The notes under the pieces were generated by a model that saw nothing but the letters and a program-made list of their open reading frames with translations, was not told where the DNA came from and made no database searches. A stretch of DNA of 8,630 nucleotides. Source: CAZRNB01 sp964601355 (GTDB lineage: Bacteria > Planctomycetota > Phycisphaerae > Sedimentisphaerales > Anaerobacaceae). The first letter of the stretch is position 1, and each line of letters starts with the position of its first letter. Below, one piece after another: positions 1-7,318 of this stretch. A program made the translations under genes and the position numbers. The DNA lies in assembly GCA_964601355.1 (NCBI GenBank), contig CAZRNB010000120.1, positions 1 to 8,630 of the forward strand. The letters run 5' to 3'.

Positions 1-1
1 T

Positions 2-154
2 TGTATTAGACTGCATGTGCAGAAGTGCCTCGATGCAGGTGCAACAAAAGAGCAGGTTTTAGAGGCTGCGTCCGTGGCGGTTATGATGGGCGGCGGCCCC
101 GCTTATACTCATATCCCAGTGGTTATAGATACACTTGAGACATTGCAAAGCTGA
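2..154 (+). CDS. Carboxymuconolactone decarboxylase / AhpD-like protein, C-terminal fragment
   Basis: The reading frame is open from the left edge and stops with TGA at 152-154, leaving the last 50 residues of a protein that begins outside the window. The visible part has a helix with H-x3-C-L-D-A-G-A followed by T-K-E-Q-V-L-E-A-A-S-V-A-V-M-M-G-G-G-P-A-Y. This is typical of the C-terminal half of the carboxymuconolactone decarboxylase (CMD) fold, where the segment 'A-G-A-(S/T)-x-E-E-(I/V)-x-E' precedes 'A-x-x-M-G-G-G-P-A'. Small CMD proteins of this type are often AhpD-like peroxidase partners or of unknown function. The CxxC motif that would show peroxidase chemistry would lie upstream and is not visible, so the activity cannot be stated. 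A 129-base gap with a promoter-like site separates it from the operon downstream, so it probably belongs to a different transcript. Confidence 0.8.
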   Translation, partial: CIRLHVQKCLDAGATKEQVLEAASVAVMMGGGPAYTHIPVVIDTLETLQS

Positions 155-190
155 GACTCGTGCTTCGCAGAGCAGCAAAGATCAATTTTC

Positions 191-219
191 TTTTCAGCAG
201 TTGCTCGCAAGATTATAAT
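191..219 (+). promoter_or_regulatory. Possible sigma-70 promoter of the symporter operon
   Basis: TTTTCA at 191-196 (4 of 6 matches to TTGACA) lies 17 bases upstream of a perfect TATAAT at 214-219. It is about 65 bases before the symporter start, in the only sizeable gap upstream of the six-gene operon. The -35 box is weak and no transcript data exist, so this is a prediction. Confidence 0.45.
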
Positions 220-283
220 ATTGAGCGTTTTGATGGAAACGAAAAACGGATTTTTCAAATTAAGGATATGAAAGGGAATTACG

Positions 284-2329
284 ATGGAGATAAATTACCT
301 GGACGTTTTGGTATTTGTCGGATTTGTCGTTGCTGTCATTACAACTGGTTTGATAAAAAGCAGACACGAAAAAACAAGCGAAGACTACTTCCTGGCAGGC
401 CGCGGACTTAAATGGTGGCTGATCGGCTTTTCGCTAATCGCAGCCAACATCTCATCCGAGCAGTTCGTCGGTATGAGCGGCAACGCTGCAAGTCACGTCG
501 GCATGGCCATCGCAAGTTATGAATGGATGGCCGCGATTACGCTTGTTGTAGTAGCCTTCGGCTTTCTGCCGTACTTCCTGCGAGCCGGCATCTACACAAT
601 GCCGGAGTTTTTAGAGTACCGCTACAACGCTTCCGCCAGGACAATCATGGCCGTCGCGACTCTTTTTATCTATATGCTCCTTCTCGCCTCTGTAACTTAT
701 TCCGGTGCTCTAACAATCAGCACGATGGCTGGAAAAATGGGCTATGATGTGTCTATCGCATCCGCTTCGTTAGTCATCGGCATTATCGCAATGATTTACG
801 TGGCAGCCGGAGGATTAAAAGCCTGTGCCTGGGCCGATTTGATCCAGGGTAGCGCTTTAATCCTCGGCGGCGGCGTAATTATGTACTTTGCATTCAGGAT
901 GCTCGGCAGTGTCACCGAAGCCGCCAAAATAGCAAATGTCTCGACAGGATCCGTCGAGATTGTGCCTCTGGCCGGCGGCAGCGGAGCAATCGAACGGTTC
1001 ATGGAGCTGAATAAGGTGCGAATGAGCATGTTCCTGCCAAAGGACGATAAGATTCTTCCATGGACGGCTCTTCTTCTGGGCCTCTGGATTCCAAACTTCT
1101 ATTATTGGGGTTTGAACCAGTATATCACCCAGAGAACTTTAGGCGCAGCGTCACTATCTGAGGGACAAAAGGGCATCGTTTTCTCGGCATTCTTAAAGCT
1201 CCTGATTCCATTTGTAATAGTAATTCCCGGCATCATTGCCTTCAATCTTTTTGCCAAGGACATGCAAAATCAATCGGTCAACGATAATGCGATTGTGATG
1301 GCCAAATACACAAAGGCCAATGCTAATACAAAATTTGTAGAAGTCGTCCAAACGCCGAGCGAAGAGGCTATCAAGGCCTGGCAGCGAGGCAAATTCATGC
1401 TCGCCGTATATCCGGATGAAGCGGCGATAAAGGCCGTCAAAACAAGAAATCCGTTTGTTCTTCCTCTTACACAAGAAAAACTCAATACAATGCAGGTTGC
1501 AAACTACACCATTTTTGAGTCTGATGACAAAGCACATAAGGCCGCTTTGCCGGAATTGACCGCTGAACTGGAATCTTATAATAAGATGGTTTTAAGCGCA
1601 GCCACTACTGCCAAGGCAAATATCACAATCGAGAAATTTATTGTCTATAAATATGACACGGCATTAGGGCAGCTACTCAGCAATGTCCTGCCACAGAAAA
1701 CCGGCGCAGTAGGATTTGTACTGGCAGCATTATTGGGCGCTATCGTCAGCTCACTTGCTGCCATGCTGAACGCCGCATCCACAATCTTTACGATGGATAT
1801 CTTCAAGAAATATATCAACCCAAATGCGACTCAAAAGGCTATTGTTCTGCTGGGTCGAACATGCGTCGTAGTATTCACCGGCATTGCGATTTTCCTCGCT
1901 CCACAGTTAGGTAATCCTAAAATCAGTAACAGCATTTTCACCATCATCCAGGAAAGCCAGGGTCTCATTTCACCCGGAATCCTGGCTGTCTTCGTATTTG
2001 GCCTTATTGTCCGTAAAGCCCCGCCGATTGCCGGTGTTATTGGCCTTTTGACCAATATTGTAACATACGGCGGCATGTATCTTGGTGGCCGATACAAAGT
2101 CCTTCCGGATATTCAATTCCTCAATCGCATGGCTATCTGTTTCGGCCTATGCCTTTTGATTATGGCTATCATCACAGCGGTTAAGCCTCTGGCTCAGCCG
2201 ATAGAATTCAGGAAGCAGTCGAATCTTGACCTGCGCTCCTCCAATGGGGCCAAAGTAGCCGGCATCGTCGTAGTGATTCTAACGCTTATCCTATATGTAC
2301 TATTCAGTCCGATTGGATTTGCAAAATAA
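284..2329 (+). CDS. Na+/sugar symporter of the SSS family, vSGLT (galactose) type, with a large hydrophilic loop insertion
   Basis: This 681-residue membrane protein should import a sugar with Na+. It closely resembles the Vibrio Na+/galactose transporter vSGLT, as recalled from memory: IAANISSEQFVGMSG (residues 52-66), IASYEWMAAITL (76-87), NFYYWGLNQYITQRTL (271-286) and VSSLAAMLNAASTIFTMD (488-505). The vSGLT galactose-contacting residues Q69, E88, N260, K294 and Q428 correspond to Q60, E80, N271, K305 and Q556. The gate tyrosine Y263 is Y274, and the Na+-site serines S364/S365 are S489/S490; S91 is replaced by A83. Galactose or a close analogue is therefore a good guess. The protein is longer than vSGLT (about 540 residues) mainly because of a hydrophilic stretch at about 327-458. 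ATG 284 has AAAGGG at 271-276. The downstream kinase gene starts 11 bases after the stop, and the stop overlaps its Shine-Dalgarno. Confidence 0.92.
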   Translation: MEINYLDVLVFVGFVVAVITTGLIKSRHEKTSEDYFLAGRGLKWWLIGFSLIAANISSEQFVGMSGNAASHVGMAIASYEWMAAITLVVVAFGFLPYFLRAGIYTMPEFLEYRYNASARTIMAVATLFIYMLLLASVTYSGALTISTMAGKMGYDVSIASASLVIGIIAMIYVAAGGLKACAWADLIQGSALILGGGVIMYFAFRMLGSVTEAAKIANVSTGSVEIVPLAGGSGAIERFMELNKVRMSMFLPKDDKILPWTALLLGLWIPNFYYWGLNQYITQRTLGAASLSEGQKGIVFSAFLKLLIPFVIVIPGIIAFNLFAKDMQNQSVNDNAIVMAKYTKANANTKFVEVVQTPSEEAIKAWQRGKFMLAVYPDEAAIKAVKTRNPFVLPLTQEKLNTMQVANYTIFESDDKAHKAALPELTAELESYNKMVLSAATTAKANITIEKFIVYKYDTALGQLLSNVLPQKTGAVGFVLAALLGAIVSSLAAMLNAASTIFTMDIFKKYINPNATQKAIVLLGRTCVVVFTGIAIFLAPQLGNPKISNSIFTIIQESQGLISPGILAVFVFGLIVRKAPPIAGVIGLLTNIVTYGGMYLGGRYKVLPDIQFLNRMAICFGLCLLIMAIITAVKPLAQPIEFRKQSNLDLRSSNGAKVAGIVVVILTLILYVLFSPIGFAK

Positions 2330-2340
2330 GGAGCATACTC

Positions 2341-3588
2341 GTGAATACAACAAACGACCAGCAGGCTTTTGATGTGTTAAAGCAACTGTCTAAGGAAAAC
2401 GGTCTAAATGTGGCTGGCGGTAAAATCCGGCGAACATCCAGCCGATTCTGCCTGGGCGTTGAGCACGGCGATTACAACGGCACTGAACTATTCGGCGCAG
2501 GTACTGATAGATTTATATGGTTTGCATACAAGCCGAACGGAACCGACAAGATTAGGCTTTTTAGCGGGAATTTTCCGGAGGATGGCGTGATTGAATTCAA
2601 AATCGGCAATGTCCCTAAGCCAAAGTCGCCTGATATAGCCGATACATGGGGACGATTCCCGTTCGGCGTGGATTTTATCCTCAAGCGGCAAGGATATAAA
2701 ATTAAACAGGGTATTGACGGGATTCTTTTCGGCAATATCCCAGGCGGCGGAATGAGCCGGTCCGCTTCGCTAAGTCTCAATCTGATTTTGTCGATATTCG
2801 ACGCCAATGATATTAAGATAGAGGACAATAAAAAAATACAAATCGTTGACCTGGCACAGGCGGTCGAGAATGACTACATCGGCTCACCCTGCGGCAAGCT
2901 CGACCAAACAATGATTCTCTTTGCCCGCGAGGGAATGGGCACACATTACAATCCAAAGAACCGCTCGATTGAATACGTTCCGATCGGCAAAGGCGCAATT
3001 GATTTCAGGATTGTTGTGCTTGATACCGGCACCGACAGGCCGGGTCTTGAGAAATCAACTTATGCCGTCCGGAGAGCAGAGTGTGAGCAGCTTGTCGCAC
3101 TGATGCAAAAGGCAGGTTTTAAGGTGTCATGCCTGGCCGACGTAAAAGATGATGCAACACTCAAAAAGGTTTTTGAACGCTTCGGCAAGGAAAAAACCGC
3201 TCTGTGCGATCGTTTAAAGTACATTTACGGCGCACAGAATCGATTCTACAAGATGCTAACCGCATGGAAGCAAGGTGACATCGAAACGGTTGGACGGATA
3301 TTTAGAGAGGACGGCATAGGCCTGCGTGACGATTACAAAATCTCCGGCCCGGAGCTTGAGACAATGTGCGATATAGCACGGACTGTGCCGGGCGTCCTGG
3401 GTGAACGAATGTTGGGTGGCGGCGACAAAGGTGCATCAGGCGCTCTGGTTCGAGCCAAAGATATTGATGTACTCAGAAAGGCCGTCGAAACAGCTTATCC
3501 ACGCAGCCATCCGGAATTTAAAAATAAATATGCCGTTCACACATGCAAAGTGGTAGATGGCGTAACTGTATTTGAAGAGCTTCTCTGA
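2341..3588 (+). CDS. Divergent galactokinase-family GHMP sugar kinase
   Basis: This is a 415-residue cytoplasmic kinase of the GHMP superfamily that probably phosphorylates C1 of galactose or a related sugar with ATP. The N-terminal galactokinase signature is present in altered form: SRFCLGVEHGDYNG (34-47) against the usual GRxNLIGEHTDYNG, keeping R35, E41, H42 and D44. The ATP-binding motif is P-G-G-G-M-S-R-S-A-S (134-143), with Arg where most members have Ser. C-G-K-L-D-Q (184-189) keeps the catalytic Asp (D188). Motif 3 is G-E-R-M-L-G-G-G-D-K-G-A-S-G (354-367) instead of the usual R-M-T-G-x-G-F-G-G-C. The start is GTG 2341, with AAGGAG at 2328-2333 overlapping the symporter stop. Co-transcription with a galactose-type symporter supports a sugar kinase. 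True galactokinase is likely, but another pentose, uronic or amino sugar is possible, so no gene symbol is given. Confidence 0.82.
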   Translation: MNTTNDQQAFDVLKQLSKENGLNVAGGKIRRTSSRFCLGVEHGDYNGTELFGAGTDRFIWFAYKPNGTDKIRLFSGNFPEDGVIEFKIGNVPKPKSPDIADTWGRFPFGVDFILKRQGYKIKQGIDGILFGNIPGGGMSRSASLSLNLILSIFDANDIKIEDNKKIQIVDLAQAVENDYIGSPCGKLDQTMILFAREGMGTHYNPKNRSIEYVPIGKGAIDFRIVVLDTGTDRPGLEKSTYAVRRAECEQLVALMQKAGFKVSCLADVKDDATLKKVFERFGKEKTALCDRLKYIYGAQNRFYKMLTAWKQGDIETVGRIFREDGIGLRDDYKISGPELETMCDIARTVPGVLGERMLGGGDKGASGALVRAKDIDVLRKAVETAYPRSHPEFKNKYAVHTCKVVDGVTVFEELL

Positions 3589-3589
3589 T

Positions 3590-4537
3590 ATGACAGCTCA
3601 AAACTCAAAACTCAAAACTCAAAACTTTGGAATTGTGACATCAAATAGAAAGATAGGGGAGCGATTCTATAAAATCAAGCTGGAATTTTCAGGAAATGCA
3701 GCGGAGACTTTCAAAAAGTTTAAACCAGGCCAATTTGCCCAGTTAGACCTTTCATCAGCCGCCCTGCCATCGCCAAGCAATATACCGGCGGAATTGACCG
3801 ACGTATCCGGTCGTCATATATTACTTCGCAGGCCGTTTAGCTTTACCGACGTCACTGTGCAGAAAGATAAAACCATAGCAGACCTTTTATATCGTGTTGC
3901 TGGGCCTGCAACGCTGCGAATGACAACTTTGTCTGCCGGCAGCTCGCTCAGCGTAATCGGGCCTTTGGGCAACGGCTTTTCGGTATCGCAGGGCAAAAAA
4001 ACAGCCCTTTTGGTTGCCGGAGGAATGGGCACACCACCATTGCAGCATCTGGCGAAGGTTCTCGCAGCCGAATATTCTAATATAGAAATCCTTGTCTTTG
4101 CCGGTGCAAAAACAGTAAAAGAGCTGCCCTTTGAGAGTATATTAGACCAGATCAGCCGGGAATTAGGTTTTTCACTGCCGGAGTTCGCCAAATTCGGCGT
4201 CAAATCTCAGATTGCAACAAATGACGGCACTTCCGGCTTTAAAGGGCTTGTAACCGATTGCGTTTCGCAATGGCTCGATGAGCATAATCCAGCCCGTGAA
4301 AGCACCATTATTTACGCCTGTGGCCCGGAGGCAATGCTGGCGAAACTATCTGAAATTTCAAACAGGAAAAATATAGATTGCCAAATCAGCATGGAAAGAC
4401 ACATGGCCTGCGGCTTCGGCGTCTGCCAAAGCTGCGCAATTGAATGTCGAGCAAAGGGAAGCTCCGAGACGTTTTACAAATTATGCTGCCAGGATGGACC
4501 GGTGTTTGACGCGAGAGAGGTTATCTTTAAAATATAG
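3590..4537 (+). CDS. pyrK: Dihydroorotate dehydrogenase B, electron-transfer subunit
   Basis: PyrK carries electrons from the PyrD FMN through a [2Fe-2S] cluster and FAD to NAD+ in the fourth step of UMP synthesis. The 315-residue product has a ferredoxin-reductase-like layout: FAD-binding beta barrel with R-R-P-F-S-F-T (80-86), G-P-L-G-N-G-F (124-130), the NAD-domain loop A-G-G-M-G-T-P-P-L (143-151), and Y-A-C-G-P-E-A-M (242-249). The C-terminal cluster motif is C274-x4-C279-x2-C282 with C300 just before Q-D-G-P-V-F; C299 is an extra neighbouring Cys. ATG 3590 follows the kinase stop by one base (TGA-T-ATG), suggesting translational coupling, and GAAGAG lies at 3574-3579. A TTG at 3572 would overlap the kinase gene and is less likely. 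Residues 3-13 are encoded by a CTCAAAA tandem repeat; homology to PyrK begins only at about F13-G-I-V. Its partner pyrD lies two genes downstream. Confidence 0.92.
   Translation: MTAQNSKLKTQNFGIVTSNRKIGERFYKIKLEFSGNAAETFKKFKPGQFAQLDLSSAALPSPSNIPAELTDVSGRHILLRRPFSFTDVTVQKDKTIADLLYRVAGPATLRMTTLSAGSSLSVIGPLGNGFSVSQGKKTALLVAGGMGTPPLQHLAKVLAAEYSNIEILVFAGAKTVKELPFESILDQISRELGFSLPEFAKFGVKSQIATNDGTSGFKGLVTDCVSQWLDEHNPARESTIIYACGPEAMLAKLSEISNRKNIDCQISMERHMACGFGVCQSCAIECRAKGSSETFYKLCCQDGPVFDAREVIFKI
3597..3627 (+). repeat. CTCAAAA tandem heptamer array inside the 5' end of pyrK
   Basis: Four perfect copies of CTCAAAA occur at 3597-3603, 3604-3610, 3611-3617 and 3618-3624, with the start of a fifth (CTTT) after them. 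The array lies 7 bases after the chosen pyrK ATG and is read through as Q-N-S-K-L-K-T-Q-N-F. Because 7 is not a multiple of 3, each unit is read in a different frame, so the peptide is not itself periodic at the unit level. Short heptamer tandem repeats are known from intergenic DNA of some bacteria (for example the STRR repeats of cyanobacteria). Here the array sits at a gene junction and has become coding. Confidence 0.9.
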
Positions 4538-4552
4538 CTTGAGGAGACAATA

Positions 4553-5812
4553 ATGATGATTGCAAAGGCAAGATTATATTTTCTTATTGTGCTGTTAACA
4601 GCGGGTATTTCTTTTGCAAAAGAGCTTACAACAGCCTCACCTGAAGAGGTCGGATTTTCTTCGCAGCGGTTACAGCGAATAAACAAGGTTATGCAGCAAT
4701 ATGTAGATGAAGACAAAATTGCAGGTGTGGTGACGCTGATCGCAAGAAAAGGCAAAATTATCCACAATGAAGCTTTCGGAATGATAGATATCGAAAATAA
4801 AAAGCCGATGAGCAAGGACGCGATGTTCAGAATTGCTTCTATGACTAAGCCGGTGACATGCGTGGCGGTTATGATATTATATGAGCAGGGAAAGTTCCTG
4901 CTGAACGACCCGGTTTCAAAATATATACCTGAGTTTGCCAAGCCGCAGGTTCTCGTGCGAACCACTTCCGGCGATAGTATTAAAACTGAGCCTGCCAGAA
5001 GAGAAATAACTATCCGTCATTTGCTTAATCATACCTCCGGCATAACTTATGACGATGGGCCGCTCGGCAGGTTTTACAAAGAGGCAGGTATTGCCACAGG
5101 TCTTAAGCCAGCCGACTGCATGATTGGTGACATGGTCAAAAAGCTCGCTAAACAACCACTTATTTCGCACCCGGGAGAAGAGGTACATTATGGCCTTTCC
5201 ATCGACGTCCTCGGATACCTCATCGAAGTTCTTTCAGGAAAAGATTTCAATACATTCTGCAAAGAAGAGATTTTCGGGCCTTTGCAGATGAATGATACGC
5301 ATTTTGTACTTCCGAAGGAAAAATTGCCACGCCTGGCCCGTCTGTACAGCCTGACCAAAACCGGCAAGCTGGAAAAAGATGCAACCGACCCTAACTTCCT
5401 GACTGAGCAGAAGTTTTTCTCCGGCGGCGGTGGGCTAATATCAACCGCATCAGACTATGCACGTTTTGCGCAGATGATACTCGATAGCGGCGAGCTTGAC
5501 GGCGTGAGAATAATCAGCCGAAAGACGGTGGAACTGATGACGACAAATTCCGCAGGCGATAAGTATGCGCCGTTTAGATATAATACCGGCGATAAGATGG
5601 GCTATGGATTCGGCATACGAACCGAACGCGGCGAATTTGACGAGTTAGAGTCAATCGGTATTTACGGCTGGGATGGAGCTTTTTTTACGCGGTTCTGGAT
5701 CGATCCGAAGGAGCAGATTGTAGCTGTATTTTTGTCACAGATGAAAAGTTACTGGTCAGAGGACTTAGCTACAAAATACCGCGTGCTTGTGTATCAGGCA
5801 ATTGATGATTAG
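4553..5812 (+). CDS. Exported class C beta-lactamase-family serine hydrolase (esterase/peptidase-like)
   Basis: This 419-residue protein has an N-terminal signal peptide (about 1-22: basic start, hydrophobic core LYFLIVLLTAGISFA) and should act outside the cytoplasmic membrane. The catalytic motif S-M-T-K (S96 nucleophile, K99 base) is in A-S-M-T-K-P. The second-motif tyrosine is probably Y213 in H-Y-G-L-S-I-D-V-L-G, and G-W-D-G (372-375), followed by F-W-I-D-P (381-385), matches the region that replaces the K-T-G box in EstB-like esterases and related family members. Penicillin-resistance function is not implied: most members with this pattern are esterases, amidases or peptidases of unknown substrate. 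ATG 4553 has GAGGAG at 4541-4546; a second ATG follows at 4556. It begins 15 bases after pyrK and so appears to be in the same operon, although its role next to pyrimidine synthesis is unclear. Confidence 0.88.
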   Translation: MMIAKARLYFLIVLLTAGISFAKELTTASPEEVGFSSQRLQRINKVMQQYVDEDKIAGVVTLIARKGKIIHNEAFGMIDIENKKPMSKDAMFRIASMTKPVTCVAVMILYEQGKFLLNDPVSKYIPEFAKPQVLVRTTSGDSIKTEPARREITIRHLLNHTSGITYDDGPLGRFYKEAGIATGLKPADCMIGDMVKKLAKQPLISHPGEEVHYGLSIDVLGYLIEVLSGKDFNTFCKEEIFGPLQMNDTHFVLPKEKLPRLARLYSLTKTGKLEKDATDPNFLTEQKFFSGGGGLISTASDYARFAQMILDSGELDGVRIISRKTVELMTTNSAGDKYAPFRYNTGDKMGYGFGIRTERGEFDELESIGIYGWDGAFFTRFWIDPKEQIVAVFLSQMKSYWSEDLATKYRVLVYQAIDD

Positions 5813-5834
5813 CAAGCAGTATATGGAGGTCAAA

Positions 5835-6260
5835 GTGTTAAAGATCGGAGCAGTTGTCCTGACTATTGATGCGGTATTTAATCTTCTTTTAGCGGCAGGC
5901 ATACTTGTCGCAATTATATTTTGGGGGGAAAATCCACCCATATTGTATGTTTCGCTAAAGCAGGCAGAGATAGCTCGCTTAGATAAACAAGTCCTTACAA
6001 CGTTCAAGTCTTTAGCGGTTTATTTTAATTCAGCCGTAGTTACATTTTGTCTGTTAAGTGTTTTCATGATTTGGATGGGATTGGCACATGGACAAAGCTG
6101 GGCTTTCTGGGCATTACTTATTACAATGGGAATAGGCCAGATATTAGGTTTTGTCGCCGAGTCTTTAATAGGCAACAAGACCTTAGGAGTGAATATTATA
6201 TTGACAGCCGTATATTTGTTAGGAATCGGTCTATCCTGGTATGGCTTAAGGATTAAGTGA
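5835..6260 (+). CDS. Small four-helix integral membrane protein of unknown function
   Basis: I do not recognise this protein. From GTG 5835 it is 141 residues with four predicted membrane helices, at about 4-30, 59-82, 88-110 and 116-137. A roughly 28-residue hydrophilic segment (residues 31-58) follows helix 1. There are no obvious catalytic motifs. GTG 5835 is preferred because GGAGGT lies at 5825-5830, while in-frame ATGs at 5805 and 5823 have no good Shine-Dalgarno. ATG 5805 would overlap the hydrolase stop (5810-5812), and 5823 remains possible. It sits between the exported hydrolase and pyrD, so it could serve the hydrolase, for example as a membrane partner, but that is only inference from position. 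Confidence 0.75.
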   Translation: MLKIGAVVLTIDAVFNLLLAAGILVAIIFWGENPPILYVSLKQAEIARLDKQVLTTFKSLAVYFNSAVVTFCLLSVFMIWMGLAHGQSWAFWALLITMGIGQILGFVAESLIGNKTLGVNIILTAVYLLGIGLSWYGLRIK

Positions 6261-6270
6261 AATTTTGGTT

Positions 6271-7209
6271 ATGAGCGAATCAATCAATACATCGGTAGAT
6301 TTTGCAGGGATTCGGCTGGCGAATCCGGTATTCACAGCGTCTGGGACGTGCGGGTACGCCGATGAGCTAACTGATTTTATGGATGTAAACCAGCTCGGCG
6401 GATTTATCACCAAAAGTATCACCGTAAAGCCTAAAAAAGGCCATGCGGCGCCAAGAATCGTTGAGACCGATGCAGGGATGCTAAATGCGATAGGTTTAGC
6501 CAACGTTGGCCTTGATAAATTCATCGAAGAAAAATTGCCCATTATTGAAAAAATGACTGTGCCGGTTTTTGTAAATATCGCTGGTGAGACCGTTGCAGAA
6601 TATGTGTCAGTGGTCGAACGCCTTGCTAAAGAGCCGGCAATAGCTGGCTTTGAGCTGAATATTAGCTGCCCTAATGTCGAAAAAGGTGGAATAACTTTTG
6701 GTAAAGACCCGCAATTCGTGACAGAGATTACCTCTGCGGCGAAACAGGTCGCTGGTAGCAAGATTTTAATGGTTAAGCTCTCTCCTATCGTCACCGACAT
6801 CAGCGTAATAGCACGAGCGGCTGTTGAGGCTGGCGCAAATGCAATTAGTATGATAAACACCTTTACCGCGATGGTCATCGACATTGAAACTCGTAAGCCC
6901 GTCCTTGCTAATAAAACAGGCGGCTTGTCAGGCCCTGCGATAAAGCCGATGGCGGTATATCTGGTTAATAAAGTTTATAATGAAGTGACAAAAGAGCGAG
7001 GGATACCGATTTTAGGCATGGGTGGAATCAGGACAGCTTCAGACGCTATTGAATTTATTATCGCAGGGGCTTCTGCGGTTGCCGTCGGGACAGCAACTTT
7101 TCTCGATCCAGGATGCGCCGTAAAAATCGTTGATGGCATAAAAAAATATTGCGTTCGAAATAATATATCAAATATCAAAGAATTAGTCGGCTCGCTTAAG
7201 GACTGGTAA
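6271..7209 (+). CDS. pyrD: Dihydroorotate dehydrogenase B (NAD+), catalytic subunit
   Basis: PyrD oxidises dihydroorotate to orotate on FMN; with PyrK it forms the NAD-dependent class 1B enzyme. The 312-residue product has the family's usual length and motifs: N-P-V-F-T-A-S-G-T-C-G (18-28), I-T-K-S-I-T-V-K-P (46-54, K48), N-A-I-G-L-A-N-V-G (72-80), and N-I-S-C-P-N-V-E-K-G-G (130-140) with the catalytic base C133, the class 1 feature. Further motifs are V-K-L-S-P (K169), M-I-N-T-F (N197), G-G-L-S-G-P-A-I-K-P (217-226) and the phosphate-binding G-M-G-G-I-R-T-A-S-D-A (249-259). ATG 6271 is chosen; TTG 6265 is in frame but a poorer start. The Shine-Dalgarno is weak, so coupling to the preceding gene (stop 6258-6260) may matter. 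The last two residues, D-W, and the TAA come partly from the TGGTAAT repeat. Two foreign-looking genes separate it from pyrK. Confidence 0.95.
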   Translation: MSESINTSVDFAGIRLANPVFTASGTCGYADELTDFMDVNQLGGFITKSITVKPKKGHAAPRIVETDAGMLNAIGLANVGLDKFIEEKLPIIEKMTVPVFVNIAGETVAEYVSVVERLAKEPAIAGFELNISCPNVEKGGITFGKDPQFVTEITSAAKQVAGSKILMVKLSPIVTDISVIARAAVEAGANAISMINTFTAMVIDIETRKPVLANKTGGLSGPAIKPMAVYLVNKVYNEVTKERGIPILGMGGIRTASDAIEFIIAGASAVAVGTATFLDPGCAVKIVDGIKKYCVRNNISNIKELVGSLKDW

Positions 7210-7238
7210 TTGGTAATTGATAACTGGTAATTGGTTAA
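7204..7238 (+). repeat. TGGTAAT tandem heptamer array at the pyrD stop codon
   Basis: Five heptamer units lie head to tail: TGGTAAT (7204-7210), TGGTAAT (7211-7217), TGATAAC (7218-7224), TGGTAAT (7225-7231) and TGGTTAA (7232-7238). The first unit contains the last sense codon (TGG, Trp312) and the stop codon (TAA) of pyrD. This word is unrelated to the CTCAAAA array but has the same 7-base period. Confidence 0.9.
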
Positions 7239-7318
7239 ATAATCACTAATTTCCTAACGGCTTGAGCGGCCAGAGCATTCAGAACAGATTGTTGAAATGC
7301 AAGAAAAACGATAAACAA

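Noticed and set aside
160..411. Plus-strand open frame over the symporter promoter region
   Set aside because: It overlaps the well-supported symporter start in another frame and its peptide shows no family features.
1193..1537. Minus-strand open frame opposite the symporter insertion
   Set aside because: It is a shadow of the symporter coding strand; the insertion itself is in frame and continuous with transporter homology on both sides.
3572..3589. TTG 3572 as the pyrK start
   Set aside because: It would overlap the kinase gene and add six residues without homology, while ATG 3590 follows the kinase stop by one base.
6265..6270. TTG 6265 as the pyrD start
   Set aside because: ATG 6271 is two codons downstream and is the better start codon; neither has a strong ribosome binding site.
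7204..7260. Intrinsic terminator directly after pyrD
   Set aside because: I found no GC-rich stem followed by a T-run here; the only sizeable inverted repeat is the heptamer hairpin further on.
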